Source: Parafrankia discariae
GTDB lineage: Bacteria > Actinomycetota > Actinomycetes > Frankiales > Frankiaceae
DNA: 64,000 nt
Assembly: GCF_000373365.1 (NCBI RefSeq)
Contig: NZ_KB891274.1
Coordinates: forward strand, 1 to 64,000
Direction of reading: 5' to 3'
The stretch's first letter is position 1. Every line of letters starts with the position of its first letter. This document shows, piece by piece, positions 1 through 9,267 of this stretch. The notes below the pieces were generated by a model that saw nothing but the letters and a program-made list of their open reading frames with translations, had not been told where the DNA came from and did not search any database. The position numbers were made by a program, and so were the translations under genes.

Positions 1-633
1 GGCTGCGGGTACCGGTCCGTGGCTGGTGACCACGCCGACGGTGCCCTCCGCGAGCCGGTACGACAGGCCGACCACGGCGCATCGTCCGGCGGCGACCTCG
101 GCCGCGAGCAGGACCGACCGGCCGACCAGGCCGTCGACCGTCCGCCGGATGTGCGTGCGTACGAACGCGTCGATATCGGTGTGTCCGGCCGCCCGCGCCG
201 AGAGCACGCTGGGCATGACCCGTTCGACCACGTCCCCGAGATAGCCCGCCGGGGCGGTCCCGTCGCGATCCGCCTCGGACGCCGCGGTGACGGCGCCGCA
301 CGAGTCGTGGCCGAGAACGACGACGAGGGGCGCGCCGAGCACGCTGACGCCGTACTCGATGCTGCCCAGCACCTCAGGCCCGGCGACGTGCCCGGCGGTC
401 CTCACCACGAAGAGATCCCCCAACCCCCGGTCGAAGATGATCTCAGCTGCCAGCCGGGAATCGGAACATCCGAACAGCACGGCGAACGGATGCTGTCTGG
501 GCGCCACCGCCGATCGACGGTCGGCGTCCTGGTTCGGGTGCAGCCGTTCACCGCGCACGAAGCGCGCGTTGCCTTCTCTCAGGGCCGCGAACGCCTCGGC
601 GGGCGAGGAGACAGCGAGATCGGAATCGGGCAC
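1..633 (-). CDS. beta-class carbonic anhydrase (3' end cut by window)
   Basis: Reading the minus strand from a GTG at 633 gives 211 codons that run off the window edge without a stop. The protein should catalyse reversible hydration of CO2 to bicarbonate in the cytoplasm. The zinc-site motifs of beta-carbonic anhydrases are present: CSDSR (Cys ligand and the Asp/Arg pair) and HDSCGA (His and Cys ligands). A TAGGTT hexamer ends 7 nt before the GTG, so the transcript may be leaderless. The C-terminus is missing only because the window ends. Family assignment is firm; the exact start is inferred. Confidence 0.9.
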   Translation of the reverse strand, partial: MPDSDLAVSSPAEAFAALREGNARFVRGERLHPNQDADRRSAVAPRQHPFAVLFGCSDSRLAAEIIFDRGLGDLFVVRTAGHVAGPEVLGSIEYGVSVLGAPLVVVLGHDSCGAVTAASEADRDGTAPAGYLGDVVERVMPSVLSARAAGHTDIDAFVRTHIRRTVDGLVGRSVLLAAEVAAGRCAVVGLSYRLAEGTVGVVTSHGPVPAA

Positions 634-1199
634 GCGCAGCAACCTACCTGGTCAGGCGCCTAATCGAGCCCGATTGCGGCAACGCGGCCGGCAACCGCCC
701 AGGCCGGGCGCCCGCGAAGGCCCGTCGTCGGGGTATCTCCGCGTACCGGGGCGTCCCTATGCCCGGCCCCACGCCCGGTCCGCCCCTCGACCGCGGCCCG
801 CCATCCCACACTCAAGATAGTCAACGAGGTTGACGGCCTGTCCCTTCGCTGATGATCTCCCTTCGACGTCAGGCTGCTCCGCGGTGTCGTCCGCGCCGGC
901 GACGCGGACTCCGTCCGACTGATCCGTTGTCGGATAGACGTCAGCGGGTGCTCCGGCCCGCGGCACAGTGGTCGACCGCCTCAGGCGTCATTCATCGGGT
1001 CTTCGCAGGTCAGCGCCTCACCATGAGCTCGGGCGCCGCTCGTGCGCCCACCCGGGCGCACGGATCACTGCCGGATCAGGATCGATCGCGCTTTGCTAAC
1101 ATCCGGCACTCCAGGGGTGCCCGAAAGGGGCACGGGTGGCGATAGCGGGCGTGGCTCGCGCACCGTCCTTCTGCGGGACGGCGACCAGGAGGTCGGTCT
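634..1199. other. intergenic region between carbonic anhydrase and first kinase
   Basis: 566 bp with no convincing gene. It holds one copy of the 47-nt GTCAAC-N3-GTTGAC element (813-859). A TTGCTAACAT stretch near 1093-1102 could be the -10 region of the kinase promoter, and a small hairpin (arms GTGCCC and GGGCAC) lies near 1118-1135. Nothing else recognised. Confidence 0.5.
813..859 (+). repeat. 47-nt conserved intergenic element, copy 1
   Basis: Layout: CAAGATA, then GTCAAC-GAG-GTTGAC (perfect 6-bp inverted repeat), then an 18-nt variable spacer, then TGATCTC. Two further copies with the same order lie at 35570-35616 and 43904-43951. The core could be an operator overlapping a -35 (TTGAC), with TGATCT as a weak -10, or the unit could be a small dispersed repeat. 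Function unknown. Confidence 0.6.
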
Positions 1200-3755
1200 G
1201 TGTCGGTCATCGACCGGGCTCGCGTGGCCGCGGTACTGCCCGGGTACGTGCTCGGCCGGGAGCTGGGCGCAGGGGCGTTCGGCCTGGTGATCGCCGGACG
1301 CCGGCTCCCACCCGCCACCGGCCTCGGAGTCGACGGCGCCCCGGCCGGCGGCGGCGCGACGGACGTAGCCGTCAAGATCCTCGATCTGGGGCTGGCCGGT
1401 GGGCCTGCCGCGGACGGCAGCGGCGGGCTGTCCGCGGCGACCTTCGTACTCGGTTCGGACCCTGCCTCCGCCGCGCCGCCGGACCGTGACCAGGACGCCC
1501 GGATCCTCACCCAGCTCGGCCATCCACACCTGTGCCAGATGATCGACATCGTGCCTGTCGACGGGCTGCGGCTGCTGGTGAGTGAGCTGCTGCCGGGCGG
1601 GACGCTGGTCCGCCAGAGCCTGACCCCGCCGGCGGCCTGCGCGGTGGTGCTCGCCGTCGCGGACGCGCTCATGCACGCCCACGCCGCCGGCGTCCTGCAC
1701 CGCGACGTGAAACCCGCCAACATCCTGTTCACCGCGGCCGGCCGGCCGGCCCTCACCGACCTGGGCGTCGTCGGGCTCGTCGACGGAACACCGCTCACCG
1801 CCGGCAGGATCGTCGGGACGGCCCAGTACCTGGCGCCCGAGCAGGTGACCGGGGGCCGCCTGGGGCCCGCGACGGACGTCTACGCGCTGGCCGCGACCCT
1901 GTACGAGCTGCTCGCCGGGACGCCGCTGTTCGGCGCCGGCCTGACCGCTCCCGACCTGCTGCGCCATCACTGCGAGGTCGTCCCGGCCCCGCCGCCGGGC
2001 GTCCCGCCGCCGGTGGCGGCGGTGCTGGCCAGGGCATTGGCGAAGGCGCCGGGGGAGCGGCACCGCACCGCCGGGCAGTTCGCCATGGATCTCGCCGCCG
2101 CCGCGCGGCTGGGGTACGGCGGCGACTGGCTGGCACGGGCGGACGTCCCACTGGCGGTCAGTGACGGACTGCGCGAACAGGGGTCAGGACCCCACCCGGC
2201 GCTGGCCCCACCCGGCACCGCCGCTCCCGGTACCGGTCACCACACAGGGGCTGAGGACGATCCGGCGGACCGGACCACGAGGCTGGACCCGCCGCTGCCG
2301 CCGGTGACCTCCCTGCTCCTGGAACCCATGCCGACGGGTCCCCCCGATGCCTTCCCCCTGGCAGCGCCGGGCGGTCCGGCCGGTGGCGGCGCCGGGCCCG
2401 CCGGCCACATGCCCGGCGGCACCGGGGCCACCAGCGCCACCGAGACCGGCCCGGCCGCCGGGGGACCGCCGGCCCGCCCGGGCCGGGACGACCCCGCTGA
2501 TCCCCATGGCCCCGGCGGGCCTGACGGACCCGAGGGGCCGGCCGGCCGGCGGGCGTCGCGGCGGCGGGTGTGGCTGGTCGGCGCCGCCGTCGCGGCGGTG
2601 CTGGCGGTCGTGGCCGCGCTGGTCGTCCCGCGGGTCACCGACGACGGTCCGGCGGTCCCCGGCGCCGCCGCGGCCAGCCCGCTGAGCGGGCCGGGGCCGG
2701 CGGCCTCCGCGCAGCGGCCCGGACCGCTGCCGCCACCACCGCGGTACCCGGTGGTCACGGTGGCCGGGACGGGCGAGGCGGCGTTCTCCGGCGACGGCGG
2801 CCCCGCCGGTTCGGCGGCCCTCAACGGCCCGTTCGGGATGGTCGCGGACTGGGCGGGCAACATCTACGTCGCCGACTTCGACAACAACCGGGTCCGGCGG
2901 ATCACGGCGGACGGGACGATCACCACGGTCGCCGGGACCGGCGAGGCGGGCTTCTCCGGGGACGGCGGGCCGGCCACCCGGGCACAGCTGCGCCAGCCGG
3001 CGGCCGTCGCGCTCGACGCGGCCGGCAACATCCTGATCGCCGACACGTTCAACCAGCGGATCCGCCGTGTCGACCCGGCCGGGATCATCACGACGGTGGC
3101 GGGCAAGGACGACCGCGGGTTCGGCGGGGACGGTGTGCCGGCGACCGAGGCCACCCTCTGGTATCCCGGCGGGGTGGTGGCCGACCCGACCGGCAACATC
3201 TACATCGCCGACAGCGGCAACAACCGGATCCGCCGGGTCGGCACCGACGGAATCATCCAGACGGTGGCCGGCGGGGACGGCGAGGGCGCGTTCGGGGACG
3301 GCGGCCCGGCGGCCGACGCGCTGCTGGCGTTCCCGATCAGTGTGGCGATGGACCGTCCCGGCCGGCTCTACATCGCCGACTCCGGCAACAACCGGGTCCG
3401 CCGGATCGGGCTGGACGGGGTGATCGAGACCGTCGCCGGCACCGGCCTGCCCGGCTACTCCGGCGACGGCGGGCCGGCGACCCGCGCCACGCTGCGCTCC
3501 CCGCGCGGGGTCGCCGTCGACGCGCGCGGCACGATCTTCGTCACCGACCGCACCAACCGGCGGATCCGCCGCGTCGACCCGTCCGGGATCATCACCACCG
3601 TGGCGGGTACCGCCCACCCGGGCCGGGACGAGTCGGTCGACCCGGACGCGATGAGTCCCGACGGGCCGGTCGCGCTCGACCCCACCGGGGACGTGTTCGT
3701 CGCCGACCGGCGGCACAACCGGGTGCTCCACGTGACGCTGACCGGCCCCGGGTAG
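1200..3755 (+). CDS. Ser/Thr protein kinase with NHL/beta-propeller sensor domain (first of three)
   Basis: 851 aa from GTG. A cytoplasmic kinase domain (about residues 15-300) has the glycine loop GAGAFG (23-28), VAVK (about K58), HRDVKPANILF and APEQ. The usual DFG metal-binding motif reads DLG. A Pro/Gly-rich linker leads to one membrane helix (about 455-480) after an Arg-rich stretch. Six 55-57-residue repeats follow (about 519-848), each with TVAG, GDGGPA, a NIYIAD-like strand and NRxRR. These should fold as an external NHL-type propeller. The layout suggests a membrane receptor kinase. Paralogues follow at 3835 and 6144. Ligand and substrates are unknown. Confidence 0.9.
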   Translation: MSVIDRARVAAVLPGYVLGRELGAGAFGLVIAGRRLPPATGLGVDGAPAGGGATDVAVKILDLGLAGGPAADGSGGLSAATFVLGSDPASAAPPDRDQDARILTQLGHPHLCQMIDIVPVDGLRLLVSELLPGGTLVRQSLTPPAACAVVLAVADALMHAHAAGVLHRDVKPANILFTAAGRPALTDLGVVGLVDGTPLTAGRIVGTAQYLAPEQVTGGRLGPATDVYALAATLYELLAGTPLFGAGLTAPDLLRHHCEVVPAPPPGVPPPVAAVLARALAKAPGERHRTAGQFAMDLAAAARLGYGGDWLARADVPLAVSDGLREQGSGPHPALAPPGTAAPGTGHHTGAEDDPADRTTRLDPPLPPVTSLLLEPMPTGPPDAFPLAAPGGPAGGGAGPAGHMPGGTGATSATETGPAAGGPPARPGRDDPADPHGPGGPDGPEGPAGRRASRRRVWLVGAAVAAVLAVVAALVVPRVTDDGPAVPGAAAASPLSGPGPAASAQRPGPLPPPPRYPVVTVAGTGEAAFSGDGGPAGSAALNGPFGMVADWAGNIYVADFDNNRVRRITADGTITTVAGTGEAGFSGDGGPATRAQLRQPAAVALDAAGNILIADTFNQRIRRVDPAGIITTVAGKDDRGFGGDGVPATEATLWYPGGVVADPTGNIYIADSGNNRIRRVGTDGIIQTVAGGDGEGAFGDGGPAADALLAFPISVAMDRPGRLYIADSGNNRVRRIGLDGVIETVAGTGLPGYSGDGGPATRATLRSPRGVAVDARGTIFVTDRTNRRIRRVDPSGIITTVAGTAHPGRDESVDPDAMSPDGPVALDPTGDVFVADRRHNRVLHVTLTGPG

Positions 3756-3834
3756 CGCCGCGCCCGAACGGACGACCAGAGCCAACGGACGACCAGACAG
3801 CCAGCAGAGGGCAGACCAGGACGGGAGGGGAGCC

Positions 3835-6135
3835 GTGCCAGTCGTCGACCGCGCCCGCGTCGCCGCCGCGCTCCCGGGCTACGGGATCGGCGGTGAGCTG
3901 GGGTCGGGTGCCTTCGGGCTCGTGCTCGCCGGCTACCACCAGGAGCTCGACCGGCGGGTCGCGGTCAAGGTGCTCGCCAGCGGCGCGGCGGAGGCGGCGG
4001 CCGACTTCCGCACCGAGGCCCGGCTGCTCAGCCGCCTCGACCACCCGCACATCGTGCGGACCTACGACTACGTCACCCGCGGCGACCTGTGCCTGCTGGT
4101 GATGGAGATGCTGCCCGGCGGGACGCTGACGCACCGGGTGATGCGCCCGGAGGCCGCCTGCGCGGTCGGTCTGGCCGTCGCCGACGCGCTCGCCCACGCG
4201 CACGCGCACGGGGTGCTGCACCGTGACATCAAACCGGCGAACATCCTGTTCACCGACGCCGGCCAGCCGAAGATCACCGACTTCGGGATCTCGAAGGTGT
4301 TCGAGGGGTCGGCGTCGACGGCGAGCCGGGTGGTGGGCACCCCCCGGTACATGGCCCCCGAGCAGATCACCGGCGACCGGCTGGGCCCGGCCACCGACCT
4401 GTACGCGCTCGGTGTCGTGCTCTACGAGCTGTTCACCGGGTCGTCGCTGGCGCCGCCGTCGCTGCCGCTGCCGGTGCTGCTGCGCCATCACACCGAGGTC
4501 GTGCCGCCCCCGCCGCCGGGAGTGCCGGCTCCGCTGGCGCAGGTGCTGATGCGCAGCCTGGCCAAGCGGCCCGAGGACCGCCATCCCAGCGCCCGGGCGT
4601 TCGCGTTCGACCTGGCCCGCGCGGCCACCGCCGTGTTCGGGCGGCACTGGCTCGACCGCGCCGGCATCCCGATCCACCTCGCCGAGGACGTCCGCCAGGT
4701 CACCACCCGCAGGTTCGGGCGGGCGCCGGGCGCCGAGGAGCACGGGTGGCCTGGCGGCGGCGGACCGGCCCGGAACGGCCGGCCCCGTGGCCGGCTGGGC
4801 GGGTGGCTGCCGGCCGGCCTGTTCGCCGGGGGCCGCGGCGCGCGGGTGCCGCTGGCGGTGACCGCGCTCGCCGTCGTCCTCGCGCTCGTCGCGGGCGGCG
4901 GCGCCGGCTGGGTGGTGTGGGGGCGGCCGGGACCGGCGCCCCCCGCCCCGCCGGCCCCACCGCCCGCGTGGCAGCCGGTGCTGGCCACGGGCACGATCAC
5001 CACGGTGTTCGGCTCCGGCTCGGAGGGCTTCTCCGGCGACGGCGGGCCCGCCGCCCAGGCCGAGTTCGACACCCCGGACGACCTGACGGTCGACACCCCG
5101 CGCGGCTACGTCTACGTCGCCGACACCGACAACCACCGGATCCGCCGCATCGACCGGACCGGCACGATCACCACCGTCGCCGGCACCGGCACGGACGGCT
5201 TCGCCGGCGACGGCGGCCCGGCCACCGACGCGCAGCTCGACAGCCCGGACAGCGTCGCGGTGGCCCCCGACGGCACCCTCTACATCGCCGACACGCACAA
5301 CCACCGGATCCGCCGCGTCGGCCTGGACGGGATCATCACCACGATCGCCGGCCAGGACGACTTCGGGTTCGCCGGCGAGGTGAGCGATGACGGCCTGCGG
5401 TTCTCCGGCGACGGCCTGCCGGCGGTGGACGCGAAACTGAACTACCCGAACACCGTCCTGATGGAGCCCGACGGGAGCCTGCTCGTCGCGGACGGGGAGA
5501 ACAACCGGGTCCGCCGGATCGGCCTGGACGGGATCATCACCACGATCGCGGGCACCGGCGCGGAGGGCTTCGGCGGCGACGGCGGCCCGGCCACCTCCGC
5601 GCGCCTGAGCTACCCGAGCGCGCTGGCCCGCGGCCCCGACGGCAGCCTGTACGTCGCCGACCAGGACAACCACCGGGTCCGCCGCCTCGCCCCGGACGGG
5701 ACGATCAGCACGTTCGCCGGGACCGGGACGATGGGCTTCTCCGGTGACGGCGGCCCGGCCGGCCAGGCCGAGCTCAACACGATCGGCGCCGACCTCGCCG
5801 TCGACGCGGCCGGCGTCGTCTACCTCTCCGACCCGGGCAACAGCCGGGTCCGGCGGATCGGCACCGACGGCGTCATCACCACGATCGCGGGCACCGGCAC
5901 GTCGGAGTACTCGGGCAACGGCGGCCCGGCGACCGCCGCCGAGCTGGTGTACCCGGGTGGTCTCGCGCTCGACGACGTCGGGAACCTGTACATCGCCGAC
6001 GGTGTCGACGGCCGGGTGCGCGCCCTGCGGCTGCCGCCGGGCAGCTGCGCCGCGGCGCCGTGCCCGACCCCCTCGGCCTCCCCGGGCTCGACGGCCTCGG
6101 CGCCCGCCCCGCCCGTCCCGGGCGCGGCGGCGTAG
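3835..6135 (+). CDS. Ser/Thr protein kinase with NHL/beta-propeller sensor domain (second of three)
   Basis: 766 aa from GTG, with GGGAGGGGAG just upstream as ribosome site. The kinase domain has GSGAFG (23-28), VAVK (about K45), HRDIKPANILF (about 130), canonical DFG (about 150) and APEQ, so it should be active. One membrane helix lies at about 338-362. Six NHL-like repeats (about 386-730) follow, with the same TIAG / GDGGPA / ADxxNHRIRR pattern. The third repeat carries a short insertion. The protein ends in a Ser/Pro/Ala-rich tail. Spacing to the first kinase is 79 nt and to the third only 8 nt, so the three are probably co-transcribed. Confidence 0.92.
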   Translation: MPVVDRARVAAALPGYGIGGELGSGAFGLVLAGYHQELDRRVAVKVLASGAAEAAADFRTEARLLSRLDHPHIVRTYDYVTRGDLCLLVMEMLPGGTLTHRVMRPEAACAVGLAVADALAHAHAHGVLHRDIKPANILFTDAGQPKITDFGISKVFEGSASTASRVVGTPRYMAPEQITGDRLGPATDLYALGVVLYELFTGSSLAPPSLPLPVLLRHHTEVVPPPPPGVPAPLAQVLMRSLAKRPEDRHPSARAFAFDLARAATAVFGRHWLDRAGIPIHLAEDVRQVTTRRFGRAPGAEEHGWPGGGGPARNGRPRGRLGGWLPAGLFAGGRGARVPLAVTALAVVLALVAGGGAGWVVWGRPGPAPPAPPAPPPAWQPVLATGTITTVFGSGSEGFSGDGGPAAQAEFDTPDDLTVDTPRGYVYVADTDNHRIRRIDRTGTITTVAGTGTDGFAGDGGPATDAQLDSPDSVAVAPDGTLYIADTHNHRIRRVGLDGIITTIAGQDDFGFAGEVSDDGLRFSGDGLPAVDAKLNYPNTVLMEPDGSLLVADGENNRVRRIGLDGIITTIAGTGAEGFGGDGGPATSARLSYPSALARGPDGSLYVADQDNHRVRRLAPDGTISTFAGTGTMGFSGDGGPAGQAELNTIGADLAVDAAGVVYLSDPGNSRVRRIGTDGVITTIAGTGTSEYSGNGGPATAAELVYPGGLALDDVGNLYIADGVDGRVRALRLPPGSCAAAPCPTPSASPGSTASAPAPPVPGAAA

Positions 6136-6143
6136 GGGCCGGC

Positions 6144-8399
6144 GTGCCCGCCGTCGACCGGGCCCGGATCGCCCGGGCGCTGCCCCGCTACACCCTCGGC
6201 GACCAGCTCGGCTCGGGCTCGTTCGGCCTGGTCATCGCCGGGCACCACCAGGACCTCGACCGCCCCGTCGCGATCAAGGTGCTGTCGGCGACGCTCGCGG
6301 CCGACTTCCGGGCCGAGGCGCGGCTGCTCAGCCGCCTGGACCACCCGCACATCGTCCGGATCCACGACTACGTCGCCCAGGACGACCTCTGCCTGCTGAT
6401 CATGGAGCTGCTGGGTGGGGGCAGCCTCGCCCAGCACCGGCTGCGGGCCGAGGCGACCCTGGCCGTCGGGGTGGCCGTCGCCGACGCGCTGGCCCACGCG
6501 CACGCCCACGGGGTGGCGCACCGCGACATCAAGCCCGACAACATCCTGTTCACCGAGACGGGGCAGCCCAAGCTGACCGACTTCGGCATCGGCCGGCTGT
6601 TCGAGGGCGGGCCGGGGACGACGAGCGGGATCGTCGGCACCCCGAAGTACATGGCCCCCGAGCAGATCACCGGTGGGCCGGTCGGCCCGGCCGCGGATCT
6701 CTACGCGTTCGGCGCCGTCCTGTACGAGCTGGTCGCCGGCCGGCCGGTGTTCGACCCGGGGCTGTCCGTGCCGGAGCTGCTGCGCCACCAGTGCGAGGTC
6801 GACCCGCCGCCGCTGGCAGGGGTGCCGCCGACGGTGGCCGCCGTCGTCCTGCGGGCGCTGGCCAAGGTGCCCGCCGAGCGGCAGCGTGACGCCCGCGAGC
6901 TGGTCCGTGACCTGTCCGCGGCCGCGGCCGGGCTGTTCGGCCCGCAGTGGCGGGCCCGCAGCGGCCTGGTCGTCCGCCTCACCGAGTCCGTCGACGAGCC
7001 GACCGTCGGTGACGGCTCGGGCACGATCCGCCGGTTCAGTCCGCCGCCACGCGGGACGGGTCCGGGCGCGGGCGTCGCGAGTTCCGGGCTGGCCGGCCCC
7101 GCCGCCGCCGGGACGCCGGTCGTCGTCGCCCCGGCCGGGATTCCGGCCGGGGCGGGGCCGGACCCGGGGCCCGGCCCGGCCGGCGGGAGTGGCGCGGTCC
7201 CGGCCGGTACCACGACCGCCCCGGGACGGAACCTGTTCGAGGGCACCCCGTACGGGCGGCGCGGCCGGCTCTCCGGACGGCGGGCGGGCGCGGTCGCGCT
7301 CGTCGCGGCCGTCGCCGTCGCCGTGATCGCCGCCGCGGTGCTCGCGCTCGGTGGCGGTGGCGGTGGCCCGGCCGCGGACGGCCGGCCCGGCGGCCCGCCC
7401 ACGCCGGCGCCCGCCCGGACTCCACCAGTCGTGACCCTGCAGCAGATCGCCGCCTGGGCCGTCGCGCCGTCCGGTGGCTTCTACGCGGTCGACTCCGCCG
7501 GCACCCGGCTGCTGCGCCTGGACCCGGCGGGGAAGGTGTCGCTCGTCGCGGGTACCGGTGTGCCGGGGTCGACGGGCGACGGGGGACCGGCGGCGCAGGC
7601 CCGCCTGCGTGGCGTGCGGGACGTCGCGGTCGACGGCGCCGGCAACATCTACCTCGCCGAGGACCGCGGCCCCCGGATCCGGCGGGTCGGCCGTGACGGG
7701 ATGATCACGACGGTGGCCGGCGGCGGCTCGGCCCCCTACCGCGACGGCCTGCCGGCGACGAGCGTCGAGCTCAGCTTCGTCTCCGGTCCGATCGCCGCGG
7801 ACCTGGACGGTCAGCTCTATCTCAGCGGCGCGGGCCGGATCTACCGGGTCGACCGCACCGGCGCCATCCGGCTGATCGCGCGGACCGGCAGCGCGGGCGG
7901 TGAGCCGGCGGCCTCGGACGAGGCGGGGGTGCCGGTCGTCGCGGCGGGCATCGGGGACGTCGAGGCGCGGGCCGGGCGGCTCTACGTCGCCGACTACGAG
8001 ACCAACCGGATCCAGGTGCTCGAGCCGGACGGCACGGTGCGCACGCTGGCCGGCACGGGCCGGCAGGGCTTCAGCGGCGACGGCGGCCCGGGCCCTGCCG
8101 CCGACCTGAACCTGTCGATCGACCCGTCCACGCTCGCGCTCGACGCGGCGGGCGACCTGTACTTCCCGGAGACGCTCAACCACCGGGTCCGCCGGGTCGA
8201 CACCCGGGGGATCATCACCACGGTCGCCGGCACCGGCGAGCTCGGCACCGACGGCAACGGCGGCCCCGCCCGCAACGCCAGGCTGTGGGGGCCCGAGCGG
8301 GTCGCGGTCGACGCCGCCGGCGTCCTCTACCTCGGCGAGAGCGGCGTCACCGTCCGCCGGGTGGGCCCCGACGGGATGATCACCGAGTTCCCGGGCTGA
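6144..8399 (+). CDS. Ser/Thr protein kinase with NHL/beta-propeller sensor domain (third of three)
   Basis: 751 aa from the GTG at 6144. This start follows GGGG by a few bases and gives the same PAVDRARIA opening as the two upstream paralogues; an in-frame GTG at 6060 would overlap the previous gene. Motifs: GSGSFG (23-28), VAIK (about K45), HRDIKPDNILF, DFG and APEQ, all canonical. One membrane helix lies at about 380-402. The extracellular part (about 430-751) has more diverged NHL-type repeats than its neighbours, with some repeats lacking the NRxRR signature. It probably senses a different signal or is under weaker constraint. Substrate unknown. Confidence 0.9.
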   Translation: MPAVDRARIARALPRYTLGDQLGSGSFGLVIAGHHQDLDRPVAIKVLSATLAADFRAEARLLSRLDHPHIVRIHDYVAQDDLCLLIMELLGGGSLAQHRLRAEATLAVGVAVADALAHAHAHGVAHRDIKPDNILFTETGQPKLTDFGIGRLFEGGPGTTSGIVGTPKYMAPEQITGGPVGPAADLYAFGAVLYELVAGRPVFDPGLSVPELLRHQCEVDPPPLAGVPPTVAAVVLRALAKVPAERQRDARELVRDLSAAAAGLFGPQWRARSGLVVRLTESVDEPTVGDGSGTIRRFSPPPRGTGPGAGVASSGLAGPAAAGTPVVVAPAGIPAGAGPDPGPGPAGGSGAVPAGTTTAPGRNLFEGTPYGRRGRLSGRRAGAVALVAAVAVAVIAAAVLALGGGGGGPAADGRPGGPPTPAPARTPPVVTLQQIAAWAVAPSGGFYAVDSAGTRLLRLDPAGKVSLVAGTGVPGSTGDGGPAAQARLRGVRDVAVDGAGNIYLAEDRGPRIRRVGRDGMITTVAGGGSAPYRDGLPATSVELSFVSGPIAADLDGQLYLSGAGRIYRVDRTGAIRLIARTGSAGGEPAASDEAGVPVVAAGIGDVEARAGRLYVADYETNRIQVLEPDGTVRTLAGTGRQGFSGDGGPGPAADLNLSIDPSTLALDAAGDLYFPETLNHRVRRVDTRGIITTVAGTGELGTDGNGGPARNARLWGPERVAVDAAGVLYLGESGVTVRRVGPDGMITEFPG

Positions 8400-8406
8400 G
8401 CGCGGC

Positions 8407-9195
8407 TCAGGCCGGGTCGGCGCCGGTGCCCTGGTCTCCGGTGCCCTGGCCGGCGGTGGGCTCTCCGGCGGCGATCAGGGAGAGGACGTCGGCGAGGTAG
8501 GCCTCGGCCGCGGCCTTGCCGATGCCCAGCGCGGTGAGCGGGCCGGTGCCGTCCTCCAGCTCCAGCAGTGCCAGCAGGATGTGCTCGGTGCCGACGTAGT
8601 TGTGCCCGAGCCGCAGCGCCTCCCGGAAGGTGAGCTCGAGCACCTTCTTGGCCGGGGCGTCGAACGGGACGAGACTGGGAACGGCGTTCACCCGCGGGGG
8701 CAGGGTCGCGGTCACGGCCTGGCGGACCGCGTCGAGGGTGACCCCCTGGGCGGTGATGGCGGCCGGGCCGAGGCCCCGCGGGTCGGCGAGCAGGCCGAGG
8801 ATCAGGTGCCCGGGGGTGATCTCGCGGTTCCCCGCTGCCAGGGCCTCGTTCTGGGCGGCGGCGACGCTGCTGCGGGCCCGCGGGGTGTACCGGCTGAACC
8901 CCTGCGACGGGTCGAGGCTGGCCGGCTCGCCGGGCCCCTTGGGCACGAAGCGCTTCTGCGCCGCCTGCTTCGTCACGCCCATGCTGGCGCCGATCTGGGT
9001 CCAGGAGGCACCGGAGCGGCGGGCCTGGTCGACGAAGTGGCCGATGAGGTGGTCGGCCACCTCGCCGAGGTGGTCGGCGGCCATGACGGCGTCGGTGAGC
9101 TGGTCGAGGGCGTCCGAGTGGACCTTCTTGATCGCCGCGATGAGGTCGTCGAGGCGGACCGGGTTGTTGAGGGTGACCGGGTTCGGGTTCGTCAT
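8407..9195 (-). CDS. HTH plus Clp N-terminal domain protein
   Basis: 262 aa. Residues about 1-85 hold a helix-turn-helix-like region (SGASWTQIGASMGVTKQAAQ). Residues about 95-245 hold a double Clp-N repeat (ARSSVAAAQNEA, GHLILGLL, LGHNYVGTEHILLALL). There is no AAA+ domain, so it is not a ClpC chaperone. Actinobacteria carry such stand-alone proteins, probably as adaptors or regulators linked to Clp proteolysis; the exact role is not known to me. Two GTCAAC-N5-GTTGAC sites sit on its promoter, which suggests autoregulation. The gene converges with the third kinase with a 7-nt gap. Confidence 0.85.
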   Translation of the reverse strand: MTNPNPVTLNNPVRLDDLIAAIKKVHSDALDQLTDAVMAADHLGEVADHLIGHFVDQARRSGASWTQIGASMGVTKQAAQKRFVPKGPGEPASLDPSQGFSRYTPRARSSVAAAQNEALAAGNREITPGHLILGLLADPRGLGPAAITAQGVTLDAVRQAVTATLPPRVNAVPSLVPFDAPAKKVLELTFREALRLGHNYVGTEHILLALLELEDGTGPLTALGIGKAAAEAYLADVLSLIAAGEPTAGQGTGDQGTGADPA

Positions 9196-9198
9196 GCC

Positions 9199-9244
9199 GT
9201 CAACTCTAGGTTGACGCTCCGCGTGGCGTCAACCATGAGTTGAC
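9199..9244 (-). promoter_or_regulatory. leaderless promoter with two palindromic operators for the Clp-N gene
   Basis: Two 17-bp sites, 9199-9215 and 9228-9244, each have perfect arms GTCAAC and GTTGAC around 5 bp, centred 29 bp apart. On the minus strand TTGACG (9232-9227), an 18-bp spacer and TAGAGT (9208-9203) form a good promoter. It ends 7 nt before the ATG, so the mRNA is probably leaderless. One operator covers the -35 and the other the -10. Confidence 0.65.
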
Positions 9245-9267
9245 GACAGATCCGGGCCGGGTCCGGG

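Noticed and set aside
757-966. Minus-strand ORF of 69 aa covering element copy 1
   Set aside because: No ribosome site or family; the VDYL residues it shares with frames over the other copies come only from the repeated DNA element.
6060-6143. Earlier GTG start for the third kinase
   Set aside because: It would overlap the preceding gene by 76 nt and add residues absent from both paralogues.
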